Positions 42,601 to 49,439 of a DNA stretch of 64,000 bases are shown here, piece by piece. Made by a program: the position numbers and the translations under genes. Location of the stretch: contig NC_071334.1 of assembly GCF_027744825.2 (NCBI RefSeq), positions 43,563,437 through 43,627,436 of the forward strand, in the 5' to 3' direction. Under the pieces are notes generated by a model that made no database searches, was not told where the DNA came from, and worked only from the letters and a program-made list of their open reading frames with translations. This stretch comes from Synchiropus splendidus (Eukaryota > Chordata > Actinopteri > Syngnathiformes > Callionymidae). Every line of letters begins with the position of its first letter. Position 1 is the first letter of the stretch.

Positions 42601-45600
42601 TTAGATTTCTTATCTCCTCCCTCAGATCTGTTTCCCTCTCTGATCAGTTATTGCTGTTTTTTTTGTTTTTTTTTTATCATCTGCTCCCTTTATTACTTGT
42701 GGAATGTAGCCGGATGGATCTACTGAGGAAAGAGGGATTAGGAGAACATTCTTATTAAATCTCCCAAGTAATTTAGCCTGAATCAACTTTGCAAATAATA
42801 CAATTAGTGCATTGATCAGGTCAGTGTCGCTTTGGGGAAGATTTATTGGCCCACCGAAGTAATAAATAAGTGAGTAAATGAGTGCGCAGTATCAACTCAG
42901 TGGACGGCATCAGTCTCTGCTGTGGGCCGCCACAAAGCCAGCTCTGAAACAAGGCTGATGATAAATCTCTGTCTGCTAATGAGGTTATGAGTTCTCAGAT
43001 GTATGACTTACATAACCCCTCTAAGGTGTTTACATGAAAGTTTTAATACAGTGTGCGCCTTTAATCCCATCATAATGAAATTATATTTGTGCGTGTAAGC
43101 ATCCTGGAACCAATCTGTCTCTCTCTCGTTTGTCTCCTCCTTTCCTACTTCACATTTCCCATCGTCTGCTAGTAATGCTTCATTTTTCGCTTCAACCTCT
43201 GTGAGATTTGCGTTGTCTTCCCCACGTCTTCCCGTTTTTCATTGTTACTGAGATATCATATTAGTTATTTGATGCAGCACTAACCGGAGAGCAAAACACT
43301 TCAGTGTTGTTGGATATGAAAACACTCATCAAACAAACACTGAACTTTAACTTAAACCTCCATCTGCACCTCCATTTTCCAGCCTTGCAGATGAAGGTCA
43401 GTAGCTGAAACAAAGAGGTCCAGACCGTCGGAAACCTCCTCCAGCTCTGTAAACACAGGCATGATCTGGGGTCTGGGTCTGCCCCAGGGCCTCCTCTGAG
43501 TTGTGTGAGACGGGGATTTCTTTTTTGCTCAGCTCCTCCTTCCACACTCCATCTTCCCTCACTCATGAATAAGACGGTGAGACACGGGTGCACTCTAGGA
43601 AGGATGTCTTGGACAGTCCATGGTTTATCCGACTGAGAACCATTGTCTCACATTTACAGGTGGTTCTAAACTGAAAATACCACTTCTACAGGACCCAAAC
43701 TAGATGTTTGCTACAAGGCTTTTCACAAGTGAAAAAAAATTGCTGGGAAGCTATTTTTTGGTTCACGACAGGAACCAACAAAAATTGGTTGAAGTTTGTG
43801 AACTGCGTCCAAATATCTACAGGTAGAAGTGAATGAAGTCAACAGGACCATGTCATCTGAAAATAATTCCATAATGACTGGGGACCACAGCAGAGCTCCT
43901 ACCTGCGGTAACCTACACCAAACCATAAATAAATGTGAAGCATGCAAATGTGTGTGTATGCGTTTATCCTTTGACAATTGCCTTTGTGAAAAGGCAGGTT
44001 TTCGGTCGCTTCAGCTCGACCTCTTCCATGTATTGTGTGTTGATTTTTCTTTTCACTCATGAGAAAAGCAGAATTGTCAGAGCACATACTCTTCTTCACT
44101 TGTAATTTATGCTGCGCTTACTGGTGAACACCCACACATTTCAAAGACAGCGGGAGTTTCCTACTGCTTCAAATACTTGAATGGAATTGAGCTGAGACTT
44201 CCCTTGAAAGTGAGTATGCAAATTCACCAAAAAACGCAGATTGAGCCGCCGCCTGGCAAGTCATCAACATTTCTGTCCTCCTCATTAACGTTAGAGGAAG
44301 CACAGAGGTGCGCACATACGATTGGTACTCAAAAACAACATGATTTAATTGGCATGTCTTGCAGCACATGGACGTCCTCCAACAGTGGCATCCAGCTGTG
44401 CTGCCATACAGAGCAGAACCACAATCCGACCAAAAAAAAAAAAAAACACTGATGTGATTCCAAATGACAGAGTGATCAGCAGCGAGATACGCAATCTGTT
44501 TTAGCGGCAACAAACGTCAGAAATACACAACAGGATGTGCGGCACGTACCTATAGATGATGCAGGCACAGTCCCTGCAGGTGCCACAGTTCTCGATGTCC
44601 TGTCCAGCTCTGTATGAATGTCTTCTGGAAAGCAAAGAGATGACAAATCAGGGGTATACGAGTCACTTTGTCTGCTAGTGCGTCGAGAGAAAAAAAAAAC
44701 ATTCAGGTTATCTTTGGTCTGGTTAATCTGATTTTATTTTTACCCACAGGCTCTGCAGACTCCTTCCCCGAAATCCCCACTGATCATTTTTTAATGAATG
44801 AGAAGGCTCTGACTGTTACATAAAACCATGAGTCACTGGATCACTCCAGGCATAAAATAATGCTTATGAGGTAAAAGTCAAGTCTGTTTGCATTAGACCC
44901 AGCCCCTTCACTGAAATCTAATAAAAGCACATGAAATATTTGTCACTTTTTGACAGCTACAGTGGGAATGTGCGCGAGTCTGGCTGCCATGTTCACAGCA
45001 CGCGCATCTCAAGCCGTCCCACTCGCAGACCAGCATGCATCTATATGATTTTTCATCCTTGAATTTTGTAATCTGCTGCTATTTTGGTGAGATAAATCTG
45101 AAGAAATCTCTAAGCAGCTTAGAGGAGATTAATTAAAGACTTGATGAGAATATAGGTTTACTCTTAAGAAGCTACTAACATGATGTTATCTGCGTCTTCT
45201 GTATGCGAGTTGTAAAAAAAACCTTGAGGCTTCAGAGCTGTGTGATTTTAATTTAACATTCAGAGCGTCACAAAGCGCTTTCTTATTTCATTGTGTTTTT
45301 GCCGCTCTGCTCGGTCAATAGTTTCTGAAAAGTCACAGTCACTGGATTGACGATAAATAGCCGCATCATGTGAAGGCTCAGGCCTACTAGTCCTTTTGTT
45401 TCTGTGCTGTAAAACGACTAAAAAAACAAACCAAAATGTTTATTTATTCTCGTACGAGAGACTCTTGGTGTCTATTACTGCCGAGATGGTTTTTCACATT
45501 TCTTCTTCAGTTAATAGCACCATTAACCTCCAGGCGACAGCGATTTCACACAGAACTTTTTATTTCTTGTAGCTCACCCCCTGGCTATTGACCGCGCTAA

Positions 45601-48600
45601 TACCTTTAAATCCAAGTCAAACTCTCACTTTGACTTCAGGCCATGATTTTATCCAATGTCGTTGTTGCCACGAATTAATGTCATGTAGGTTGTATTTTTT
45701 TGGTTGACTTCCACGTATAGAAATGTCTAGAATCACAGCCAAACACAACAGGCGCTACTTTACTGAACTTCATCGTCGATATTATTTACATACGGACACT
45801 CTTTCCAAGTCTTATTTGAATTTAAATTCAAGGGAAGCAGTGAGTAAACATGGAAAAAAAGAAACATTTGGAATGAATACAAAATGAAATCCAACCAAGG
45901 TTCAGACTAGGGGTTGCTGACCAGTCGATCAAAAAAAACAAAAAACAATAATAGACAGCAGATAGTTGGTTTTCCATCCTGATTATAACATTTGTCATTG
46001 TGGCAATGCGAACAGAAAGAGCCTGCAGTCTCTACTATCTGACGGGAACATGACTTGTGGTGAGGAGCAGCAGAGGAGAATACAAGTTTTGTGACGCGAA
46101 AACATGAGACACGACTTCAAACAAACATTTCCAAAGACAGTCTTTCATGGCTCACAGCCGCCCTCCACTCGCAGATATTCACCAGATAGGCCTTTGTGCA
46201 GCAACACAACTTTAATAGCCCGGTGCAGCATTCAGCACAGAATGAAGCACTCGTTTTTCCTCAAGACCAACTTTTAATTACCCTTGCAAGGCTTATTAGA
46301 TTAGGTCAGCTCAGGGTTAATTAAATGGCAACAAGCACAAAGAGAGCTCTTCACGGCACCTGTTGCCATATTGTCGCCCTTAATACATTTGCAATTAGAA
46401 TAGAATCACGCCGCAAACTGACAAACATGATGGATAGAAAATAATTCCGATCCATGCAGATGGTATTACGCTTTCACCACCATGATGTAGAGCAGTAAAA
46501 TGAAGTATGCCTCACCCGTCTCGCTCAGCTTCCTTCTTCTCAAGGTCTTGAATGACATCCAGCAGAACCTTAATCGTATTCTGGCTGGTTTCCAGGACTC
46601 CCTCCAAGCTCTGGAGTTGGGTCTGCAGGCTCCGGATATCACGCAGCGGTCCGTTGGGACTCAAAAGCTTTTCAGCCACCTTCGCTGGATCGAGTTTGCA
46701 CCTCGCCCCAGACATCAGTCCTCCCAAAATCTCCTGGACCTGTCTCAGTGTGTCAGCCTGAGCAGCTGTCAGAGGCCCAGCTGTAGGCTTGTCAGCAGAA
46801 GCAGAGCATCCCTTGGTACCAGAACAACCTTGCTGGTTTGATGGGAGAGCATGTTGGCTATTGGGGGTACTGGGCCTGGTGCTGGCTCCTGAGCAGAGCA
46901 TTTTGTGGAGCATCCCAAGCTGAGCCTGGGCTGAGCTGAGGCAGCTGGATTTGAAACAGGCTTTTAGAGGTGAGGATGACGAGGGCTGCTTTTCTACCTT
47001 CATCACAGACACCGGCGGTGTTTGAGCTCTGTGCATCAGAGAGTTGGCTCTCTCGCAGCGCTTGGGTGAGTCTGTACATTTTTGATTTTCCCCGTTCTCC
47101 TTCTCATTGTCCTTTTCTTTCTTAACCGGATTACTTTCTGCCCTGAGCTTGGGTGTTTGAATTGTAGGACCCGGAGGATCACCTTCCTTTTTGCGTGGTG
47201 TGTATGGTGGAGGTGGTGGCGGAGGAGGTGGGAGTCGCATACCTCTCTTATCCTGAGCACTGTAGGGGACCTGAGAAGGGGGTGTATATGGTGGTGCTGC
47301 ACGAAATGTGGACGAATATAGTGGTACTGCTTTAGTGGGTGTTATGCACCGTTGAGCATTTGGAAGCGTAGAGGTGCCCGTTTTCACTAGAGGGGGTGGG
47401 GAAGTGCAAGATTTGAGTCTCGGGACAGGGGAGGAGTAGGGAGTTATGCCGGTACTGGCAGCAGAGGTATTTTGCAGAGATCGACATGGTACATTGCAAT
47501 GGGACACAGTTTGTATTACGGTAGCATAAGATGGCTTTGTTGTGTTGTTGGGAAAGCCTTGAGGAACTGTTGCATGTGTTGTGGTATAATATGAAATGGA
47601 TGTACATGAAAGCGCGGTTTGCGTGACAAACGTGCATGGGATTTGCTTCGTCGTGGCCGTTATTTCTTTTTGTTGTGACTTGTCTGGTATATTTGGTGGA
47701 GGGTCAAGAGGAGTTTCATTTGGGGTTGCAGTCGAAGCAGTTGTGGAGCAGACCGCGGGTGAGGTTGAGAGGGTTGTTTTTGCAGAGGATGTCTCAGTTA
47801 GGGTTGGACATGGCGCTGCATTTGAGGACGGACTCGGGCAGGCAACAACTGCAGAGTTCGGGCAGGGTGAAACGACAGTGAAATAAGGGACGGTTGGGTG
47901 ATGATTTAGAGACGAGGCAGAAGTACAAACGGAGATAGGTGGTTCTTTGCCCGGTATGGGGTTAATGCAAACTGCTTGGGGTTGAGGACAAGACAATTTT
48001 GTTTCATTTTCAGGTGTTTGCGTCGGTTGATTTGTTGGCGATGGAGTAGTACAATAAGGCACAGTATTTCTTTCTGTGACAGGTGTTTCGCTTGGCACAG
48101 TTTGAGATGAAGTTCTGTCTGCAAGATCCACGTTTGACTCGGATGATACAGGTAAAGAGGGTAAATCACGGGGGATGTCACTTTCCGCATCTGATGGGTT
48201 CGGAGTGGAGTGGGAAGCAGATTCAGTTTGTAAAGTAGTGATGGACTGTTCAGGACCTGGAAGCAAGGACGAATCCGAGCCTTCTTGGGTTGAGGGTTTG
48301 GATTTTGTGTTACTTAAAACTGGAGACTGTTGGGGGGTTTCTGTTTGACATTGGGTGGTGCAATACTTGGTGGTTACAGGTGGGCAGACACTTTCAGTCT
48401 GCACTTGTGTGGTGCAGTGCTTGGTGTTTGAGGGGGGCGGCGATGAGCAGGGTCTTTCCGTCTGCGTGGGTGTGGTGCAATAATGGATTTCTTTCCCAGG
48501 GTCACTAGTAGTCCTGTTCAGTCTCTTCCTCCTCCGGACAATGGATGGAGTGACACTTCCTGAGCGCTTAGGCCCCTCTTGACACGATGAAGAACACTGA

Positions 48601-49439
48601 CATGACTCAGTGATCTGAGAGACCGACGGTGGACAACTATGCCTTGAGTTTTTAATAACAGCAACAGCTGATTTGTTATCAGTCCTCGAAGCCTTGGATC
48701 TCCGTTCGACTACCGGTCTGTCCACAATCGCAGGTGGACCATTCTGATGCTTGGACCAAGGCAACAACGCATGGTTGTGCAGAAGGAACTCGTCTTGAGA
48801 GTCATGTTCATCATCCCCATCCATCCCGACAGAATCCCCAAAGCTGTGGCTCCGAGTGTGATTTGATGAGAGAGAATGAGGCTTTCTCAAGCACGGAGAT
48901 GTCTGGATTGCTGTGCTGGTGCTGGGCTTGCGGGTCATTGGCAAAGTCAAGGAGTTAGTCTGTGGGGGCACCCAGCATCGACGGGTAGGACCTGGCGTCA
49001 GTGGGTGTGGTGGCGCTCTGGCCAAAAAAGCGGCAACCACCTCTATCGTACTTGCCATGTCCCCTCGCACAGCACCAACCACAGAGGTTTGACCAGGGAG
49101 GCTGTCGGCATGTAGGCCGTCCCGATCACTCCATGGCTTTATGGATCGACTGCTGTGTTTGCGGACAGGATGCGGACTATCACAGTCAGTGGCGGGCCTC
49201 TGATGGCTGTTGTTATCTCCAGTTCCACTGTTGCCACTGCTGCTGCTGCCATCCTCAAGGTCTTTGAAATGGACCTTGTGAGTGCGGTTGCGGCGTCGCT
49301 TCAGTCGGCTTTCAATATCCGGGGAGTCGCGATTGAGAAGCACAGATCGTACAGTTATTGTCCCTGGCATTTTGTCGGCCAGTGTGCTCTTGCCGTTGGG
49401 CTGGCCTGTGAGCAGGTGGTTGGGCTCCTTGCTCACCAT
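13017..49439 (-). CDS. insyn2b: INSYN2 family gene (inhibitory synaptic factor 2B-like), three coding exons
   Basis: CDS is join(46516-49439, 44550-44624, 13017-13206) on the minus strand: 974 codons plus 2 nt, 75 nt, then 190 nt ending in TAG, giving 1062 residues. INSYN2 proteins are components of the inhibitory postsynaptic density; no enzymatic activity is known. What I see: an N-terminal VRSVLLNRDS block (about residue 30) and HKVHFKDLEDG (about 54); AIQTSP (177-182); a long Ser/Thr/Pro-rich low-complexity middle; a run of ten prolines (about 737-746); a predicted coiled coil ending KVLLDVIQDLEKKEAE (about 957-972); a Cys-rich SYRAGQDIENCGTC block; SVEHDFRLQEG; and a basic tail ending KKKCFWFL. 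The last blocks match the conserved C-terminus of the family as I recall it. VRxVLL near the start and CFW near the end favour paralogue B; MVSKE at the start resembles paralogue A. Family assignment is firm, paralogue less so. The protein is about twice the mammalian length. Confidence 0.92.
14190..14290 (+). repeat. Repeat fragment rich in CAAGACC units
   Basis: Contains AGTCAAGATCAAGACCAGAGCATACCAAGAC and AAACCAAGACCAAGGCC. The complement resembles 33048-33105 (GTCTCGGTCTTGGTCTCTATGCTCTGGTCTTGAC). Stretches of this type are dispersed in fish genomes; the class is not determined. Confidence 0.45.
14459..15165. mobile_element. Non-autonomous DNA transposon with about 25-bp terminal inverted repeats
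   Basis: The left end reads TGAATTCCAATTCCTTGCTTAATC. The complement of the right end reads TGAATTCCTATTCTTTCCTTAATC, matching at about 21 of 24 positions. The 707-bp interior has no long open frame. The 8 bp flanking each end do not match, so no target duplication is claimed and the superfamily is open. Confidence 0.55.
15552..15596. repeat. (CA)n microsatellite
   Basis: About 22 uninterrupted CA units. Confidence 0.95.
16374..16601 (+). repeat. Direct repeat, copy 1 (228 bp)
   Basis: Nearly identical to 18202-18428. It starts GGTCCAATGCAGCGAGTGAG and ends TGAGGGACAAA followed by TAAAGT. A frame of about 75 codons is open through this copy (MQRVSRVYIKF ... NWWQRAKIQYPV). I do not recognise the peptide. 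The AATAAA-like end suggests a retrotransposon tail, but that is a guess. Confidence 0.75.
17482..17529 (+). repeat. Hexamer array (GGTCNN)x8
   Basis: Eight tandem hexamers: GGTCAA, GGTCAG, GGTCGC, GGTCAG, GGTCGG, GGTCAG, GGTCAG, GGTCAA. The first four bases of each unit are invariant. Confidence 0.9.
17606..17910 (-). pseudogene. Decayed L2/CR1-type reverse transcriptase fragment
   Basis: The minus frame reads CSHLDYCNLLHCSLEQASLR then RLQLVKNAAARLLTGT then EHMTLASPASL. This matches the conserved late part of L2/CR1-type LINE reverse transcriptase (SRLDYCN ... RLQLVQNAAARLLT ... HITPVLxSLHWLP). The HWLP part is degraded, and neither the YxDD catalytic region nor an intact frame is nearby. 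It is a dead remnant inside insyn2b intron 2. Confidence 0.75.
18202..18428 (+). repeat. Direct repeat, copy 2 (227 bp)
   Basis: Second copy of the 16374-16601 unit, same orientation, 1.6 kb away. Differences are scattered substitutions plus a one-base loss in the run of A before CCCTCCCATT, which shifts the frame open in copy 1. It starts at the same base as copy 1 and ends at GAGGGACAAA, so both behave as discrete insertions. Confidence 0.75.
19657..20127. mobile_element. Short DNA transposon (MITE) with perfect 18-bp terminal inverted repeats
   Basis: Begins AGGCTGTGTCCCATTTCT and ends with its exact reverse complement AGAAATGGGACACAGCCT. It is 471 bp with no transposase. Flanking bases (GAAGTATA and AACTATCT) show no clear target duplication. 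An inverted, end-truncated relative lies at 8253-8661. The superfamily is not assigned. Confidence 0.8.
20290..20650 (+). mobile_element. LINE 3' end (RRPRGRPRTRW-type tail)
   Basis: The plus frame reads DRLRSSVSWERPRVDRLHLR, VERSQLRWLGNLMRTPPG, RRPRGRPRTRWGDYISALAW and LGIPQLELADVAQEKGVW. This is the familiar C-terminal end of a common fish LINE open frame (ERSQLRWxGHLxRMPPG ... GRPRTRWRDYIS). Upstream domains are absent. It ends with GGATAAGCGGATGAGGATGG. A sister copy in the opposite orientation lies at 60405-60790. Confidence 0.8.
22267..22384. repeat. (GATA/GATG)n microsatellite
   Basis: Imperfect TAGA/TGGA tetranucleotide array of about 118 bp with several unit variants. Confidence 0.92.
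24005..25248 (-). mobile_element. hAT DNA transposon, internally deleted, with 8-bp target duplication
   Basis: The left end is CAGTGTTGGACAAG and the complement of the right end is CAGTGTTGGGACTA. The exact 8-bp duplication CTCACCAC flanks it at 23997-24004 and 25249-25256, which is diagnostic of hAT. The subterminal repeats (AGTTACTT, AAAGTAACTT) are typical of this fish family. The minus strand retains the start of a transposase with a BED-type zinc finger, but no catalytic DDE or dimerisation domain remains, so the element is non-autonomous. Confidence 0.9.
24654..24944 (-). pseudogene. BED zinc-finger remnant of a hAT transposase
   Basis: The minus frame contains KLCGGLKTLCSSKTSNSNLA then KHLQKVH, the Cys and spaced His pattern of a BED finger (about 24798-24890). 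BED fingers bind the ends of hAT elements. Only about 97 codons are open, and the frame ends well before any catalytic residues, so this is a relic within the 24005-25248 element and not a host ZBED gene. Confidence 0.7.
25257..25760 (-). pseudogene. RTE-like LINE endonuclease fragment
   Basis: The minus frame (about 25345-25557) reads EEVLGRHGVKDRHPEEQMVA and DLAKRTAIVVVNTR. This resembles the AP-endonuclease region of RTE-type LINEs (GxHGVxxRNxxGQMVVDFAxRMxMAVVNT). The frame is broken beyond that. It lies exactly between two hAT insertions, which suggests it was the target both times. Confidence 0.5.
25784..26512. mobile_element. hAT DNA transposon, non-autonomous, with 8-bp target duplication
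   Basis: The left end is CAGTGATTATTAACC; the complement of the right end is CAGCGGTTCTTCACC. A perfect CTCTACAC duplication lies at 25776-25783 and 26513-26520. The wording (ACCATAGGGCCGGGGTCC ... GGTGGACCCCGAGATCAAAAAGGTGAAGAACC) fits Charlie-like hAT ends. It is 729 bp with no transposase frame. Confidence 0.88.
27844..27888. other. Perfect 16-bp hairpin with 13-nt loop
   Basis: CCCTGAACCAAAGCAA at 27844-27859 pairs exactly with TTGCTTTGGTTCAGGG at 27873-27888. No tRNA or known microRNA identity was recognised. The stem is shorter than usual for a precursor microRNA. Confidence 0.7.
27910..28209. repeat. Possible end of another hAT-like repeat
   Basis: The stretch ends AATCCATCCCACCCCTAG, a terminus common to hAT-type fish repeats (CTAGGGGTGGGA on the other strand). 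No matching opposite end was found, so the element is either truncated or misidentified. Confidence 0.3.
28266..28325. repeat. (GATTA)12 microsatellite
   Basis: Twelve perfect tandem GATTA units. Confidence 0.97.
30459..30612 (+). repeat. Inverted partner of the 1383-1550 repeat
   Basis: Matches the complement of 1383-1550 across CAGCAGCGCAGCTGGAACCCAT, ATTTCAACACC and CCAGATGGTTACTTC. Orientation is opposite and the copy lies 29 kb away, within insyn2b intron 2. Confidence 0.6.
30955..31374. mobile_element. Fold-back element with about 90-bp inverted arms
   Basis: 30955-31042 and 31281-31374 are imperfect inverted copies (CAGTGGATTTTGTGCTGAAAAC pairs with GTTTTCAGCACAAAATCCACTG), separated by about 238 bp. 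The ends read AATAATGGCT and AGCCATTAT. No coding content. This is the form of a MITE or fold-back transposon. Confidence 0.7.
33048..33105 (-). repeat. GGTCTTG-rich repeat fragment
   Basis: GTCTCGGTCTTGGTCTCTATGCTCTGGTCTTGAC is an approximate inverted match to part of 14190-14290. Confidence 0.45.
34575..34800. repeat. Possible dispersed repeat rich in TTTAGTCA
   Basis: Contains CATTTAGTCATTTACG, TAGTTTTAGTCAAAC and TGTTTTAGTCAAAAC. Such TTTAGTCA-rich blocks recur in fish repeats. No second copy is in the window. Confidence 0.3.
35981..36473. mobile_element. Fold-back/MITE with 130-160-bp inverted arms
   Basis: Arm 1 (35981-36139) starts TGGGGCG; arm 2 (36345-36473) ends GGCGCCCCA and is its inverted copy through AAATGAAGACACCCGT, CACAGATTTAGCAAATATTTGTTACA, CGTCCCATTGTTTCA and GTAAGTGTTAAAACTAAAT. 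Arm 1 carries about 30 extra bases. The 205-bp loop is full of TAAATC units. There is no coding capacity, and no target duplication could be fixed. Confidence 0.8.
44550..44624 (-). CDS. insyn2b: insyn2b coding exon 2 (75 nt, Cys-rich block)
   Basis: On the minus strand this exon is bounded by TTTGCTTTCCAG|AAGACA and ATCTATAG|GTACGT, both strong splice signals. It completes the split Gly codon (GG|A), encodes 24 residues containing SYRAGQDIENCGTC and CACIIY, then leaves AG for the next split codon. The block is the most conserved part of the family: the mammalian proteins, as I recall them, read SYRTGQD and CxTCxxxACIIYS here. It has four cysteines in the pattern C-x2-C-x2-C-x-C. The exon is too short to be picked up as a long open frame. 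Its reading phase and content fix it. Confidence 0.9.
   Translation of the reverse strand, partial: KTFIQSWTGHRELWHLQGLCLHHL
44625..46515 (-). other. insyn2b: insyn2b intron 1 (1.9 kb)
   Basis: Donor GTGAGG at 46515, acceptor TTTGCTTTCCAG ending at 44625, phase 2. The interior is AT-rich and unique-looking, with no open frame or repeat I could recognise. The section 45050-45400 has the mixed, non-repetitive look of a conserved noncoding element, but this cannot be tested without other genomes. Confidence 0.85.
46516..49439 (-). CDS. insyn2b: insyn2b coding exon 1 (2.9-kb exon, start codon)
   Basis: This exon encodes residues 1-974 and two bases of codon 975. The open frame extends upstream to 49463, but that codon is TTG. 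The first ATG lies at 49439-49437 in the context AAAGAAATGG (purine at -3, G at +4). About 14 nt upstream is GGGTGCAG|GAGAGG, preceded by a pyrimidine-rich stretch, so an untranslated 5' exon probably splices in there. A second in-frame ATG (MPGTITVRS) lies 23 codons on. The exon ends GAC GG|GTGAGG, a good donor at 46515. The protein is rich in Ser, Thr, Pro and Gln, with CTT-x-x-QTE motifs at about 321-328, 342-349 and 360-367 and a ten-proline run. A heptad-like helix starts near residue 935 and runs into exon 2. Confidence 0.93.

Larger units (their letters stand above)
13207..44549 (-). other. insyn2b: insyn2b intron 2 (about 31.3 kb)
   Basis: Donor GTACGT at 44549, acceptor CTTCACCTGCAG ending at 13207, phase 2. 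It makes up about half the window and holds most of the recognisable mobile DNA, listed separately. Between those elements, notably 18430-19650, 20650-22260, 22390-23990, 28330-30450, 31375-33040, 33110-35980 and 36475-44549, I see no convincing exon, RNA gene or complete transposon, only unique-looking AT-rich sequence and short simple repeats. Confidence 0.85.

Noticed and set aside
46900..49270. Several 70-110-codon frames antisense or out of frame within insyn2b exon 1
   Set aside because: They are shadows of the biased codon use in the 2.9-kb exon and lack independent support.
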